Program-made: the position numbers and the translations under genes
Origin: Dryas octopetala
Taxonomy: Eukaryota; Streptophyta; Magnoliopsida; Rosales; Rosaceae
Assembly (NCBI GenBank): GCA_963921425.1
Contig: OY992836.1
Coordinates: 3,363,825 to 3,427,824, forward strand
Direction: 5' to 3'
Length of the DNA stretch: 64,000 nucleotides
Shown: positions 32,898 through 45,059 of the stretch, in pieces
Layout of the letters: each line of letters starts with the position of its first letter
How positions within the stretch are numbered: the stretch's first letter is position 1
Notes under the pieces: generated by a model
What the model was told of the DNA's origin: nothing
Seen by the model: only the letters and a program-made list of their open reading frames with translations
The model's database searches: none

Positions 32898-34062
32898 CCA
32901 AATGGTTGGCACTGTAGTTTGGTGGTATTTCCAGCCGGCGAAATGTAAATTGAATCAAGCACACAGGACCTGAAAAATTAATATCATAAGGAAATTAACA
33001 TAAGAGAGCTCAAACATGAGAAAAGGTCAAACACATAATTAGTGTAAAGAATGTATTAATGTGAATCTTTCTGGAAACCTGTGCCACATGGATGCTTTCA
33101 ATCAGGTTAAATACATGAACTGTTCATAACTTAAGTGACACAAAAGAAGAACAGTGCAATAGCCAGTGCATGAGAACACCAAAGTTAAAAGTTTGATACT
33201 GTAGAGATGCCGAGGCATTTGTGTATGTGTACTGTGTGGGTGTCGGTGGATCGAAATACAGTTGTGCAACACTACTCGATGCGTTTTTTAAATACCATTG
33301 GATAAATGATGTATACCCAAAGTAGGTCCAACAAAGTGGAAGTACATTATCAAGTTTTAAACTGTGCCAACAATTAGCTGCCTTATTTGCATGTAATTTA
33401 TGTGACATAATACTCAATCTTACTAGGGGCATGCAACAATAATGACCAATTAGGTGCACTAGAGGATTTGACAAACACAAAATAATGGTTATTTGGGAAA
33501 ATATTTTGAGTAAGCTAAAGATTTAAGCAGTTGACTTTCACAATGCAACTCTGCTGGTTTTGCAAAGTACAATGGCTGTGAAACAGAAAATCCTTGACAT
33601 AAACAGGGATTTGAAAAGTTGGTGAAGGATTTGGGCCAGATTTCTCAGAGGCTGTTGATGCACATTTTGAATGCCAGTTGGATTTTCTGTTTCACAACCC
33701 CACCCGCAGCCAAGGACCAGATTCCAAAAAAACACAACATGCATACGAAGTGCTCCTTAAAGTAATTTCCTTCTTAGAAGAATAATAGGAATGGGTTCAT
33801 TTTCACAAAGAACGTGTACCAACTTATAGACACTCTAGTTCAGGGTAGAGATGAAATAACTTGAGACTCTAACAAGTTAACATCTAGTGGATAGTATCTA
33901 AATGCATCTGCACAAAGAACATTTTGAATAGCATTTGCATAAGTCATTTGGGTAACTTAAAAGCAGTAAAATAATAGAGATAATGAAACCTGGAGTGCAT
34001 GAGTTGCAAACATTAGTTGTTACAACTGCTTCTGATACAGGGAGCCAGACAACATTCCTACA
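32898..34062 (-). pseudogene. TOP3A: TOP3A C-terminal zinc-finger fragment, two exons
   Basis: Exon 34062-33990 (CRNVVWLPVSEAVVTTNVCN...) and exon 32969-32898 (PVCLIQFTFRRLEIPPNYS...) join in phase (G|GT) across an intron of about 1 kb, with good AG acceptors and GT donors. They match the topoisomerase C4 zinc-finger region of plant TOP3A, which follows the catalytic core. The WLP-VSEA segment is two residues shorter than expected, an in-frame 6-nt loss. The next exon (normally CIGGCDE...) was not found downstream, and upstream sequence is replaced by the florendovirus cluster from about 34196. It lies on the same strand as the 1-2112 fragment but in the wrong order to be the same transcription unit, so it is a separate remnant. 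Confidence 0.8.
33063..33989. other. TOP3A fragment intron region
   Basis: Intron-like AT-rich sequence between the two TOP3A exons. It contains an inverted repeat with a GTGAAACAGAAAATCC arm near 33577 and its complement near 33680. The ORF at 33124-33480 (-) has no recognised domain. Confidence 0.4.
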
Positions 34063-34195
34063 CTGCAAAGGTGTAGCAAACAGGTGTTACAATTATTATA
34101 ACCAAAGTGATGTCATGGAAAATGAAAAATGTAGTCTCATAGAGTTTTGTTTTTCTTATTTGAACAGAAATAAATAGTTATCAGGTGGCTGTACC

Positions 34196-37100
34196 TAGAG
34201 TATATCAACTAAGTCAAGTAACATATTATCTTCTAAGGAAATAACATTTACCTGACAACTGCATTCTTCATTTTCAGATTCGCTAGAAGATTTTGACTCT
34301 CCTTCTGTAGACTCATCCTCTAACCCCAAGATCTCCTCCTCTTCGGAAGCATCAGATTCCAGCAGTAGTAATGATAGCTGTTCTTTTAGCCTATCACTCA
34401 CATCCAAAGAGTTAATTTTATCTTTCATCTTGCAATCTCTCTGGTAGTGTCCTACTTTTCCACACTTATAGCAGGTAGGACCTTTTCCTTTCCTTACCTG
34501 TTTAGGTGTAGATTGCTTACCAAACTGTGGCTTCCTAAAGTGTTGCTTCTTTTGGTAAGAGGGTCTCTTTTTCGCATAGTAACCTTGTTTAGGATTCTGC
34601 CTTTTGGCCACCTTCTTCTTTCTCGCCATTGATGCTTATTTTGAGAAGCCAAACTGTTCGCAGAAGTCGCCTAGCTCCTTTCCTTTAAGCAGCCTTTCCT
34701 TCTCGATTTGCCTTTTTAACTTCATATCCGTGCATAAGGATAATCCTTCAGCACAGATTTCTCCATTAAGTTCTCCAAATGTGCAGGCATGGAAAGGAAT
34801 TTGTCCCCCATACTTGGCCCTTAACCTGTTCTTTACCTTTTCATCAAACAGGGCTGGAAGCCCTGAAATGAACTTCTCCTTCCAGAAGTCAGCATGGCAG
34901 TCAGCACGTGTGAATACTTTTGCCATGAAAACATCCTTGTACCACCTGTACTGCGATAGACTAGAGCATTTTAGGTTCATGAGAACCTCTCTAGACCTAT
35001 CCTGGATTAATTGAGTGGAACCTACAAAGTGAAGAGTTAGTGTAAAAATGAGTGTATTGACCGCATCTCCTTGTTCTTCTTCACGTTCCATACCGCCCTC
35101 TTGCTTGACGACAATTTTCTTTGCCCCTAGGATGGATTCTCTTTGCTCTTGACTCAAGAAATCCCACCATCCTCTGAGCTGACCTGCAAAACCAGAGACT
35201 ATTGCCACAGCAAAATTCCTATCAGTACTATTTTTATGATTTGCCTTCAAAGTCGTGGCTAGCATCATCATTTGTCTTAAGGTGTCCACGATCTGGTACT
35301 CTGTTTTGCCGTCTATATTCCATTCAACAATGGAAGATCCGTCAAACCTAACTGGATCATTTATCCAATTCTCCTCAAATTGCATATCAACAGGCGTAGG
35401 CCTGTGATAATAATTCCTGGTGGGAGCTGCTCTTACCTGTGTTGCTCCAAATTGGACTTTGTTAATTTCAACATCATATTCAGGATGTCTAAAGGCCTCT
35501 TCGATTTCTTTAATTTCTGAGTCCTCATGGGCCAGAACATTAATGGATGGGCCGGCTTTTGGGGTTTCTTCTGAATAATTCCTTGTTGTGGCTACGGGCC
35601 CTTTGGATTTTTCTTGGATTTTAATGCCTGCCAATCTATTGGAAATTTGATCTATTAGATTATCATTAGAAGTCTTTAAAGAGAACGTCTCACCCATCTC
35701 AGGTGGTGGTTTGAACATCAATTGCTCAGTGGTAGACCCTATTTTGATCGTTTCCTTTTTAGGAAATGCTTCCGCCAGAGTTTCCTCAATTCTGGTAGTT
35801 TGTTCCTTTATTGTCTGCAAGCATAAATTCCAAAAGTTATTCTGTTGAATAATTGTTTCAATATGTGTCGAATTTACCTTTGACTCAATATCTACTCTGG
35901 GGCTTGCCTTAAATGGTGCTACAACTGCTCCGGCAAAGTTTAAGACACAACATGGCGGATGAATAGCTTTAATGGGATCCCCTGATTTAGGGAAATAGGT
36001 TTTAAATGGACTAGTTATGGCATTGATTGCATCCTCAAATATGGTTCCCTGGATATTTTTAGAAAACCAATCAAAAAATGGAACCATCTTCCTATTTTCC
36101 TTCATCCATTCCGTCTACTGGTAGTGGGATTGGAACCTTTGTTCTTTGTCTAGGTTTTCCATTAGCCACCTCCTCTTGAGGAGATTCTTACTACTCATGA
36201 AATTCGCTTTTAGCAGATCTTTGTTAAGTCTGAAGTTAGACTCTTGGTGGGCTTCTAAGACATTAATATGAGGTCCAGTATAAATTGGGCCATCAATGTC
36301 AGAAAAGGTTGGGCCTTCTCTGATACTCGTCTCGGCTTGATCTATGTAAACTGGCCTGCTGATGTTTCCTAGCCTTTCTGTTCCCATAATAATTGGGTCA
36401 TCATCTAATCTGCTCCTAGATGGCTCGGCAGAATAGAAATTTCTTGAAAGACAAAGATCCTCAGATCTAATAGCCACAGAAGGTCTCTGACTACTCGATC
36501 TAGGGGGCCTAGTACTAGAGCTACCAATCCTAGTAGATCTAGAATCAGAAAACCTAATTTCTACCTCACCTCCCTCGTATTCCACTATTTGGTCAATCTG
36601 GGTGTTTTCTAGTGGTCTTTGAGGGGCTTCTTGGACTAGAGTCCATTCTCTAGGTAAATTTACCTGATCCCAAGAAATGGTTTTGGGTACTACCACGTTT
36701 GCTCTTCTCGCGTCAGCTTGGAACATAATGGTCTTACCTTCCTCATGCAGATCTCTAGCCCCTGGACACAAAGTTGTCATTGCTTTGTAGTATATCCTGT
36801 ATACTACCGCCATATTCTGGGAGTCTGGGATTATGTCAAATTCCTGCGACCTGATGTTCAGTGTAAGTGCTTTTAGCACTCCTTTATCTGCGAGAGCCAC
36901 TGAGAAATTGGGAAAACAGTTAAAAAATATTGGTCCTTCACTTAATGAAGATTCCACAACTCCTAGTAAAGAATCTGAGAATCTATTGTGCCTACAATCT
37001 CGTACACAAACTAAAACAGAAGTGTTTAAGCCCATCCTTACCAAGGGCTTAACAGCTACCTGAACAACCCCTATATGTAGGTAGTTGTATTTTTTACTGA

Positions 37101-37369
37101 CATGCTGGTTTAGCATGCTTGGAGTGAACAGCTGGATGTTATCATCCTGGTTGGAGATGGATAATGTGCGTTCACAGGTCTTGATGATGTAATCACTTCT
37201 CTATTCGAACGTCCCTTTCTGGTAGATCTCCTTCGTTAGGAATGCTGGGATACTCCAGTTCTGTAACTGTTTTTCATAGTCTCCGATGACCACTTCTTCT
37301 GTATTATTCAACCTCATAGATCTTGAACTATCAGATCTTTGTGACAATGATCTCAAAAGCCTGGCCATT
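34196..37369 (-). pseudogene. EPRV-2 block A: movement protein, capsid and zinc knuckle
   Basis: Begins with an ATG at 37369 (MARLLRSLSHR). A nonsense codon (TAG) lies near 37203. The 30K-type movement-protein core follows (about 37090-36700), then a linker, the capsid region (36105-34636) and a CCHC zinc knuckle CYKCGKVGHYQRDC (about 34480-34440). Stops at about 36112 and 34632 split the frame. The block ends abruptly in an acidic Ser/Glu-rich stretch at about 34196, next to the TOP3A fragment, so protease and polymerase are absent from this copy. Confidence 0.8.
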
Positions 37370-37441
37370 ATTTAAGAACTTGTAAATCCTACCCCAAGGT
37401 TTCTGTGGTTCCCAAACGGCACACTCAGCCTAAGACCAACT
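36887..37441. repeat. Tandem duplication within EPRV-2, copy 1
   Basis: Covers the first part of the movement-protein ORF and the upstream leader of block A. Near-identical to 37446-38000, separated by four bases. Confidence 0.92.
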
Positions 37442-37445
37442 ACCT

Positions 37446-38000
37446 TCTGCGAGAGCCACTGAGAAATTGGGAAAACAGTTAAAAAATATTGGTCCTTCAC
37501 TTAATGAAGATTCCACAACTCCTAGTAAAGAATCTGAGAATCTATTGTGCCTACAATCTCGTACACAAACTAAAACATAAGTGTTTAAGCCCATCCTTAC
37601 CAAGGGCTTAACAGCTACCTGAACAACCCCTATATGTAGGTAGTTGTATTTTTTACTGACATGCTGGTTTAGCATGCTTGGAGTGAACAGCTGGATGTTA
37701 TCATTCTGGTTGGAGATGGATACTGTGCGTTCACAGGTCTTGATGACGTAATCACTTCTCCATTCGAACGTCCCTTTCTGGTAGATCTCCTTCGTTGGGA
37801 ATGCTGGGATACTCCAGTTGTGTAACTGCTTTTCATAGTCTCCGATGACCACTTCTTTTGTATTATTCAACCTCATAGATCTTGAACTATCAGCTCTGTG
37901 TGACAATGATCTCAAAAGCCTGGCCATTATTTAAGAACTTGTAAATCCTACCCCAAGGTTTCTGTGGTTCCCAAACGGCACACTCAGCCTAAGACCAACT
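37446..38000. repeat. Tandem duplication within EPRV-2, copy 2
   Basis: Second 555-bp copy. Its movement-protein start is open (37927-37430, -) where copy 1 has a nonsense codon, but it is truncated where it meets copy 1, so it encodes only the first half of the domain. Confidence 0.92.
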
Positions 38001-38001
38001 T

Positions 38002-38393
38002 AGACGAGTATCAGAGAAGGCCCAACCTTTTCTGACATTGATGGCCCAATTTATACTGGACCTCATATTAATGTCTTAGAAGCCCACCAAGAGTCTAACT
38101 TCAGACTTAACAAAGATCTGCTAAAAGCGGATTTCATGAGTAGTAAGAACCTCCTCAAGAGGAGGTGGCTAATGGAAAACTTAGACAAAGAACAAAGGTT
38201 CCAATCCCACTACCAGTGGACGGAATGGATGAAGGAAAATAGGAAGAAGGTTCCATTTTTTGATTGGTTTTATAAAAATATCCAGGGAACCATATTTGAG
38301 GATGCAATCAATGCCATAACTAGTCCATTTAAAACCTATTTCCCTAAATCAAGGGATCCCATTAAAGCTATTCATCCGCTATGTTGTGTCTAA
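38002..38393 (+). pseudogene. EPRV-2 inverted segment
   Basis: Reverse-orientation duplicate of block A sequence at about 36332-35940 (the movement-protein to capsid linker). An open stretch begins MSSKNLLKRRWLMEN. It joins at 38393-38394 to the end of ORF 2 of block C in head-to-head orientation, so this is a rearrangement junction and not a gene. Confidence 0.85.
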
Positions 38394-39129
38394 ACAGTAG
38401 TCCCATTTGAGAATCCAGCAAAGGTTGTGGAGGGCATAGAACCACATTCCAATGTCCCATGGTAAGACGTCATTTGTGTTAGCCAAACCGAAAAGTCTAA
38501 GGCTCTCGAAAACTGCAGGAGGCAAAATGTCAGAACCAGGGCCCCATACTGCGAACCATCCCTTGAACCAGTTAGGGATAGGCTTTTTAGCCTTCAGTTG
38601 GAACTGGAAGAACCAGGAATGAGAAAATAACTCATTTTGAAAGAATAGAGTTATTTCCCAAGCCTTCTTGTAGTCGAAAAAATCAAACCAGGCAGGGGAT
38701 AGTTCTTCGAATCTGGCAAATTTCCTTTTAGAAAATTGGGATGATCCCCACTCTTTAGCAGAGATAATGTTTATGATAAACATCTGAGAGTAACCAATTA
38801 CCCCTCTTGAGCAATAATTATGGATAATTCTGACGGAACCAGTTTCAATTAGTAAATATTCAAACCACTGCTGATTTTTTGATCCTAGATCGCAGTGATT
38901 ATTAAGGTAGCTTTTAGCTACTGCTCTTGGCTCTTTAGCCAATTCATAATCTTCTATTACTGATACTCCAACCTCTAGGGTTGGGCAATATGGAGTCTTT
39001 TTAAGACCCTCTCCCAGAGGCTGTTTAAGCTTCTGGGTGTGATCTTGGGCATCTTCTAGGTGCCTTTGAGACACCTTTTGGGGACTCTTCCCCATGTAGT
39101 GATTTCTCCTCATCTGGCTTCGCCTCATC
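38394..39129 (-). pseudogene. EPRV-2 block C: second ORF, function unknown
   Basis: Starts near ATG 39129 just downstream of the RNase H stop and stays open to the rearrangement point, where a chimeric stop closes it at 38379. About 245 residues, rich in aromatic residues (WFDFFDYKKAWEITLFFQNE, NWFKGWFAVWGPGSD). No recognised domain. Its position after the polymerase ORF matches the florendovirus ORF 2 of unknown function. The C-terminal end is lost at the inversion junction. Confidence 0.65.
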
Positions 39130-39138
39130 TTCCTTGCC

Positions 39139-40690
39139 CTACAAAAACTCACGTGTTAAGAAATCAGGGAGAGAGTTGTTTTCCTTTTTAATATACTCGA
39201 TTTGAAAATCAAAGGCTGAAAGAATAGCTTGCCATCTGGCAAAAATTTGTTTTGAAGCCAAATTTTTAACATCTTTTTTTAAAACATCTTTGGCTGCTTT
39301 GCAATCGACTCTAATAAGAAATTCTTGATTTAATAAATCACTTTCAAACTTTGTAACAGTTAAAACGATTGCAAAGATTTCTTTTTTGATAGTTGCATAA
39401 TTTTGTTGGGCTGGATTCCAGACCCTTGAAGTAAAACGCACAAGGAGTTCTTGTGTAGAACTCGGATCCTTTTGTTTTAGGATCCCTCTATAACCCCTTT
39501 CAGAGGCATCAGTTTCAACAATTTTTAACAACCCTGGTTTAGGGATGCTTAAGCATGGAAGCTCTTTAGCTCTTGCTTTTAAGGCCATCACTGCTTTAGT
39601 GTGTCTGTGGCTCCAGGGTGGAGGATTCTTCTTCAATCTTTCATAAAGAGGTTTACTATCCTTGGCCAAATCCCTGTAAAAATCAGCAATATAGTTTAGA
39701 CTGCCCAAAAACCTTTGTAACTGAGTTTTATCTTTGATCTCATTTGGGAACTTGTCAGCAAAAGCTATTGCTCTATCTATAGGGATTATTGTTCCTTGGT
39801 AAATGTTGTGGCCTAAGAATCTTACCTTGGTTTGGAATAATTCCATCTTTTTAGATGAAATCACAAGACCTGCATCCATAACTACACGTAAAAAGGTATT
39901 AAGGTGCTTAATGTGTTGATCCACAGATGAAGAATACACAAGCACATCGTCAATATATGCAATAGTAAAGGATGAGTAAGGATTAAAAATGTTATTGATA
40001 ATGTTTTGAAATTCCGAAGGGGCATTTTTTAACCCAAAGGGCATTACATTCCATTCGTAGTGTCCGAATGGAACAGTAAAGGCCGTCTTGTACCTTTCAT
40101 TTTCTGCTATCTGGACCTGCCAATATCCAGATTTCATGTCGAATTTGGAGAAGACAACAGCTTGGTGGAGTCTGTTTAGGAGGTCTCTCTTATTTGGAAT
40201 TGGGTACCTGATCCATCTCAGGGCCTGGTTTAAGGCCTTGTAGTTTATTACCAGCCTCGGTACACCTCTCTCAATTTCTGCCGCTTTCTCCACATAAAAG
40301 GCCGGACAGCTCCATGGGGACTTGCTGGGCCTAATCAAACCTTTGTTCAAGAGATCCTATATCTCCTGCTGGCATAACTCCAAATGCCTTTTGTTCATCT
40401 GTATGGGCCGGGCCTTGGTAGGAATCATGGATTCCTTACAGTCTGGCTCATATGGCAATTCCACCACATGCCTTTTCCTGGCCCAAAATGCTGAAGGAAG
40501 GTCAGAACAGACATTTCTATCAAATAATTCTTTTAAATTTCTTACCTGGGCCTGGACCTGAGGTTCTTTCAGAACTTTCTATACATGCTTGTATTGTATC
40601 TCTTCTTTTAGAGATAATAGAAACTTCTCTTTACTTTCAACTTGGTCAGCAATAATGTCAACCTGTTTGAACAAGGGTTCCTGGATGAAT
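39139..40690 (-). pseudogene. EPRV-2 block C: reverse transcriptase and RNase H
   Basis: Polymerase part of the pararetroviral ORF. The reverse-transcriptase core is open from 40350 to 39139 with the KFDMKSGYW and YIDDVLVYS active-site motifs (the second being the YxDD box). RNase H follows with a VETDASERGY motif, and the frame closes at DFLTREFL. A TAG near 40362 separates it from the protease-side frame. Downstream of the stop the second ORF begins within about 15 bases. No activity is expected from the broken frame. Confidence 0.85.
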
Positions 40691-43376
40691 TAGGGTTCCT
40701 GGATGAATTTAAAGTAAATTCGAACACCCTGGACCTCACTGGTAATACCTTCCTGATCAACCTGCATGCTTTTAGATTGATATAACTCACTTAAAAAGGG
40801 ATTTCCTAGGATACAGGCCTGATTTAGGTCTTTAACAAGGATAAACTGGATAGGCAAACAAATTCCATTGTTACAAACAGCAGAGTTAGAGAGTTTAAAT
40901 TCTATGCCCAGTTTCTTCCCATTTGCTGTCCTAAGAATTTGAGTGGTCTTACTGAAATATTTAGAAGGTACTAACCCTTCCCTAAGACAATTCAAGTCAG
41001 CACCAGAGTCAATCAAGGCAATAGTAGAGAATTGAAAATTCCTGTCATTTAAATCTACTATCACAGTTATCTTGGTGTACCATTTCTGGTATCTTACCTT
41101 GTCAATGAGATTGATTGACTGCTCTATGGTTCCACTAAGTTCAGCCTGCTCCTCAGGGAAGAATTCTTCAAATTCTTTCTCCTGAATTCTTCCATCATTC
41201 ACCTGGGTTTCTAGTTGAAACATCCTTCCTTTAAGAGCTTTTAGCTCTTCTTTTACCTGATTGACCTCAGTTTTTAGGTCTGCAATGGTTATCTCCTTTT
41301 TAGGGGTCTGTTGTTGGATCCTGTTGATAATACTTTGAAAAATGTATGGCTCGAATTTGTCGGCTTGAGCCATTCTGCTCTGCTTCTCTTCATTTGACTT
41401 TGTGGCTCGCTCAAGCAGGCTTTCCAAAGCTTCCCTTTTCTGGACTGGATCCTGAATTTTATCAACTAAGTCAAGTAACATATTATCTTCTAAGGAAATA
41501 ACATTTACCTGACAACTGCATTCTTCATTTTCAGATTCGCTAGAAGATTTTGACTCTCCTTCTGTAGACTCATTCTCTAACCCCAAGATCTCCTCCTCTT
41601 CGGAAGCATCAGATTCCAGCAGTAGTAATGATAGCTGATCTTTTAGCCTATCACTCACATCCAAAGAGTTAATTTTATCTTTCATCTTGCAATCTCTCTG
41701 GTAGTGTCCTACTTTTCCACACTTATAGCAGGTAGGACCTTTTCCTTTCCTTACCTGTTTAGGTGTAGATTGCTTACCAAACTGTGGCTTCCTAAAGTGT
41801 TGCTTCTTTTGGTAAGAGGGTCTCTTTTTTGCATAGTAATCCTGTTTAGGATTCTGCCTTTTGGCCACCTTCTTCTTTCTCGCCATTGATGCTTCTTTTG
41901 AGAAGCCAAACTGTTCGCAGAAGTCGCCTAGCTCCTTTCCTTTAAGCAGCCTTTCCTTCTCGATTTGCCTTTTTAACTTCATATCCGTGCATAAGGATAA
42001 TCCTTCAGCACAGATTTCTCCATTAAGTTCTCCAAATGTGCAGGCATGGAAAGGAATTTGTCCTCCATACTTGGCCTTTAACCTGTTCTTTACCTTTTCA
42101 GCAAACAGGGCTGGAAGCCCTGAAATGAACTTCTCCTTCCAGAAGTCAGCATGGCAGTCAGCACGTGTGAATACTTTTGCCATGAAAACATCCTTGTACC
42201 ACCTGTACTGTGATAGACTAGAGCATTTTAGGTTCATGAGAACCTCTCTAGACCTATCCTGGATTAATTGAGTGGAACCTACAAAGTGAAGAGTTAGTGT
42301 AAAAATGAGTGTATTGACCGCATCTCCTTGTTCTTCTTCACTTTCCATACCGCCCTCTTGCTTGACGACAATTTTCTTTGCCCCTAGGATGGATTCTCTT
42401 TGCTCTTGACTCAAGAAATCCCACCATCCTCTGAGCTGACCTGCAAAACCAGAGACTATTGCCACAACAAAATTCCTATCAGTACTATTTTTATGATTTG
42501 CCTTCAAAGCAGTGGCTAGCATCATCATTTGTCTAAAGGTGTCCACGATCTGGTACTCTGTTTTGCCGTCTATATTCCATTCAACAATGGAAGATCCGTC
42601 AAACCTAACTGGATCATTTATCCAATTCTCCTCAAATTGCATATCAACAGGCGTGGGCCTGTGATAATAATTCCTGGTGGGAGCTGTTCTTACCTGTGTT
42701 ACTCCAAATTGGACTTTGTTAATTTCAGCATCATGTTCAGGATGTCTTAAGGCCTCTTCGATTTCTTCAATTTCTGAGTCCTCATGGGCCAGAACATTAA
42801 TGGATGGGCCAGCTTTTGGGCTTTCTTCTGAATAATTCCTTGTTGTGGCTACGGGCCCTTTGGATTTTTCTTGGATTTTAATGCCTGCCAATCTATTGGA
42901 AATTTGATCTATTTAGATCATCATTAGAAGTCTTTAAAGAGAACGTCTCACCCATCTCAGATGGTGGTTTGAACATCAATTGCTCAGTGGTAGACCCTAT
43001 TTTGATCGTTTCCTTATTAGGAAATGCTTCCGCCAGAGCTTCCTCAATTCTGGTAGTTTGTTCCCCTATTGTCTGCAACCATAAATTCGAAAAGTTATTC
43101 TGTTGAATAATTGTTTCAATATGTGTCGAATTTACCTTTGACTCAATATCTACTTTGGGGCTTGCTTTAAATGGTGCTGCAACTGCTCCGGCAAAGTTTA
43201 AGACACAACATGGCGGATGAATAGCTTTAATGGGATCCCCTGATTTAGGGAAATAGGTTTTAAATGGAGTAGTTATGGCATTGATTGCATCCTCAAATAT
43301 GGTTCCCTGGATATTTTTATAAAACCAATCAAAAAATGGAACCATCTTCCTTTTTTCCTTCATCCATTCCGTCCAA
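40690..43376 (-). pseudogene. EPRV-2 block C: capsid, zinc knuckle and aspartic protease
   Basis: Open from 42891 to 40690: capsid region, Lys-rich stretch, CCHC knuckle CYKCGKVGHYQRDC (about 41735-41690), an acidic Ser/Glu stretch, a coiled-coil-like segment, then an aspartic protease with ALIDSGADLNCL. One extra base near 42892 breaks the frame from the upstream piece (43363-42893). An 18-base tandem duplication at 40679-40714 introduces the stop that ends the protease frame. The block is truncated at 43376, where a gypsy LTR begins, so movement protein is absent from this copy. Confidence 0.85.
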
Positions 43377-43381
43377 TGGAT

Positions 43382-45059
43382 GTTTAGTGTCTTTGACTAT
43401 TTCACAGCTAAACCTAACAAATAAACTAGATGCAATTACCCTAAGGTGGCCAGTTAAAGGATGCAAACAACTAGTGACGGGTTCAAATAGATAATGTAAA
43501 TTTAATACATGCAAACATCAAACTAACAGACCAAGAGACGGATAAACGATTTGTTAAAACATGCAAATCCATTAATCAACCTACAACTAACATACAAGAT
43601 AGAATAAATAAACCTACATAATTAAATTAAATTAAATAAAACAGCAACAAATAATAAAATCTCAATTCATGCTAATAATAAAATCAGAAACACAAATTTA
43701 ATTCAAGAACATAAACTAAATAATCTCAAAGGCATAAATAAACATGAAATCAGAATTTTAGAAGAAAAAGGAAAACAAAATCAGAGATGCAATCACAAGG
43801 GAGGCTGCGGCAAGGAGAGAGGAAGAAGGAAGCACCTAGCAAGCAGGAGGAACTCACGGCAAGGTGAGCTAGGGCTTACGGCAAGAGCTGGTTCCTTTTC
43901 TCTCTCACTTGTCACGCCATCTTCTCTCTCTAACTCACTGAATTCGGCTCTCTCTTTCACTCTAACTTTCTGAAAAATAAAACCCAAAAATGAAAATAAA
44001 CTAGGAGGCAAGAGGTGCTAGGGTTCTGAAGTTATGAGGTATATATAGAGGTGCAATCCTTAAGAGGCAAGGAGAAGTAGCTTGCGGCAGCAGCTAGGGT
44101 TTGGCGCCTTGGGCTTGCGGCAAGAGCTTGGCCTTTTGGGCTTAAGTGACTCACGCAAGTCAGCTAGGGCTCCTCTTCCATGCGCATGGGCTGCTGGTCT
44201 TGGGCTATGGACTTGGTGTATTGGGCTTGCACATTGTGGGCTAGGGTTTCACTCCATGGGCTATCACCTTGAGGCTTGCACATTGGGCTTGCATGTTGTG
44301 CTGAAGTGGCTTGCATGCGCATGCATGAGCTGCCACCTTGGACCTTGCGCATAAGGATTGGGCTGCTAGGGTTTGGCGCATGCATGCATGCATGGCCCAT
44401 CTTGACTTCGGCACCCCATAGGCCCATGGCCCATTTAACTTGTTGACTTGTCATCTTTGACCCTTCACCATTGACTTTGACTTCCCATTTGCCCCTAATT
44501 TCCATTTGAACTCAAATTCATTTCTTCCCTTTATTCATTTCCATGGATGTCCACCACCTTCTAGAAGCTTCTGGAACCTTGACTTTGTAGAGTTGACTTT
44601 GACCAACATTTCCTAGTGCAACTAGGATTCCTTTGTAAATGAAAGATTTCTTATCTATTTCGACTTCTCATAATGACCATATTGCCCCTGTTGTCTCTTA
44701 GTGTCATTAGGACTCATTTCCCTAGTAGGGTTAGATTTCTTAGTTCAACCAGGATTTCCTGTTCCAATCAGGATTTCTCATTACTGGCTCCGCAATGATG
44801 GTTCTGGACTTGATTAGTGTGACTAGGAATCCTCATTTGACTAGGATTTCTGCACTTTTCCTGGTTTGACCATGATTTTACCCGTTTTCCTAGTTTGACC
44901 AGGAAATCTCCCAAAATGGTTCCATTTGCTTCCTTTTCATATTTCCGCTTCATTTGACCTGAAAATACAAAAACAAGACAAGAAACACAAAATATCGAGT
45001 TCTAACACTCTAGGTTAAGGAATTAGTATCATAAAGTGATGCAAAATGCACACTCATCA
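43382..45059 (-). repeat. 3' LTR of the gypsy element, truncated
   Basis: 1678 bp, close match to 49896-51586 with scattered substitutions and small indels. Contains the LTR TATA region near 44040 and the CATGCATG cluster near 44385. Confidence 0.92.

Larger units (their letters stand above)
34196..43376 (-). other. EPRV-2: rearranged florendovirus-like pararetrovirus cluster
   Basis: Pieces of a Caulimoviridae genome with a single long ORF in the order movement protein, capsid, CCHC zinc knuckle, aspartic protease, reverse transcriptase, RNase H, followed by a second ORF. That order with a downstream ORF of unknown function is the known florendovirus plan. Three blocks are present: block A (37369-34196, -), a 555-bp tandem duplicate of its start (37446-38000), an inverted piece (38002-38393, +), and block C (43376-38394, -). 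Copies A and C are nearly identical where they overlap, so the arrangement is recent relative to EPRV-1. Every long ORF carries at least one lesion. Confidence 0.85.

Noticed and set aside
33124-33480. 118-codon ORF on the - strand
   Set aside because: Lies in the intron between two in-phase TOP3A exons and shows no recognised domain.
33570-33700. Inverted repeat that could be a pre-miRNA-like hairpin
   Set aside because: Only about 16 bp of arm pairs well and the loop is about 90 bases; no other support.
43793-44505. Several short ORFs in the gypsy LTR
   Set aside because: Repeated at 50537-50980 in the other LTR and driven by low-complexity GC-rich sequence.
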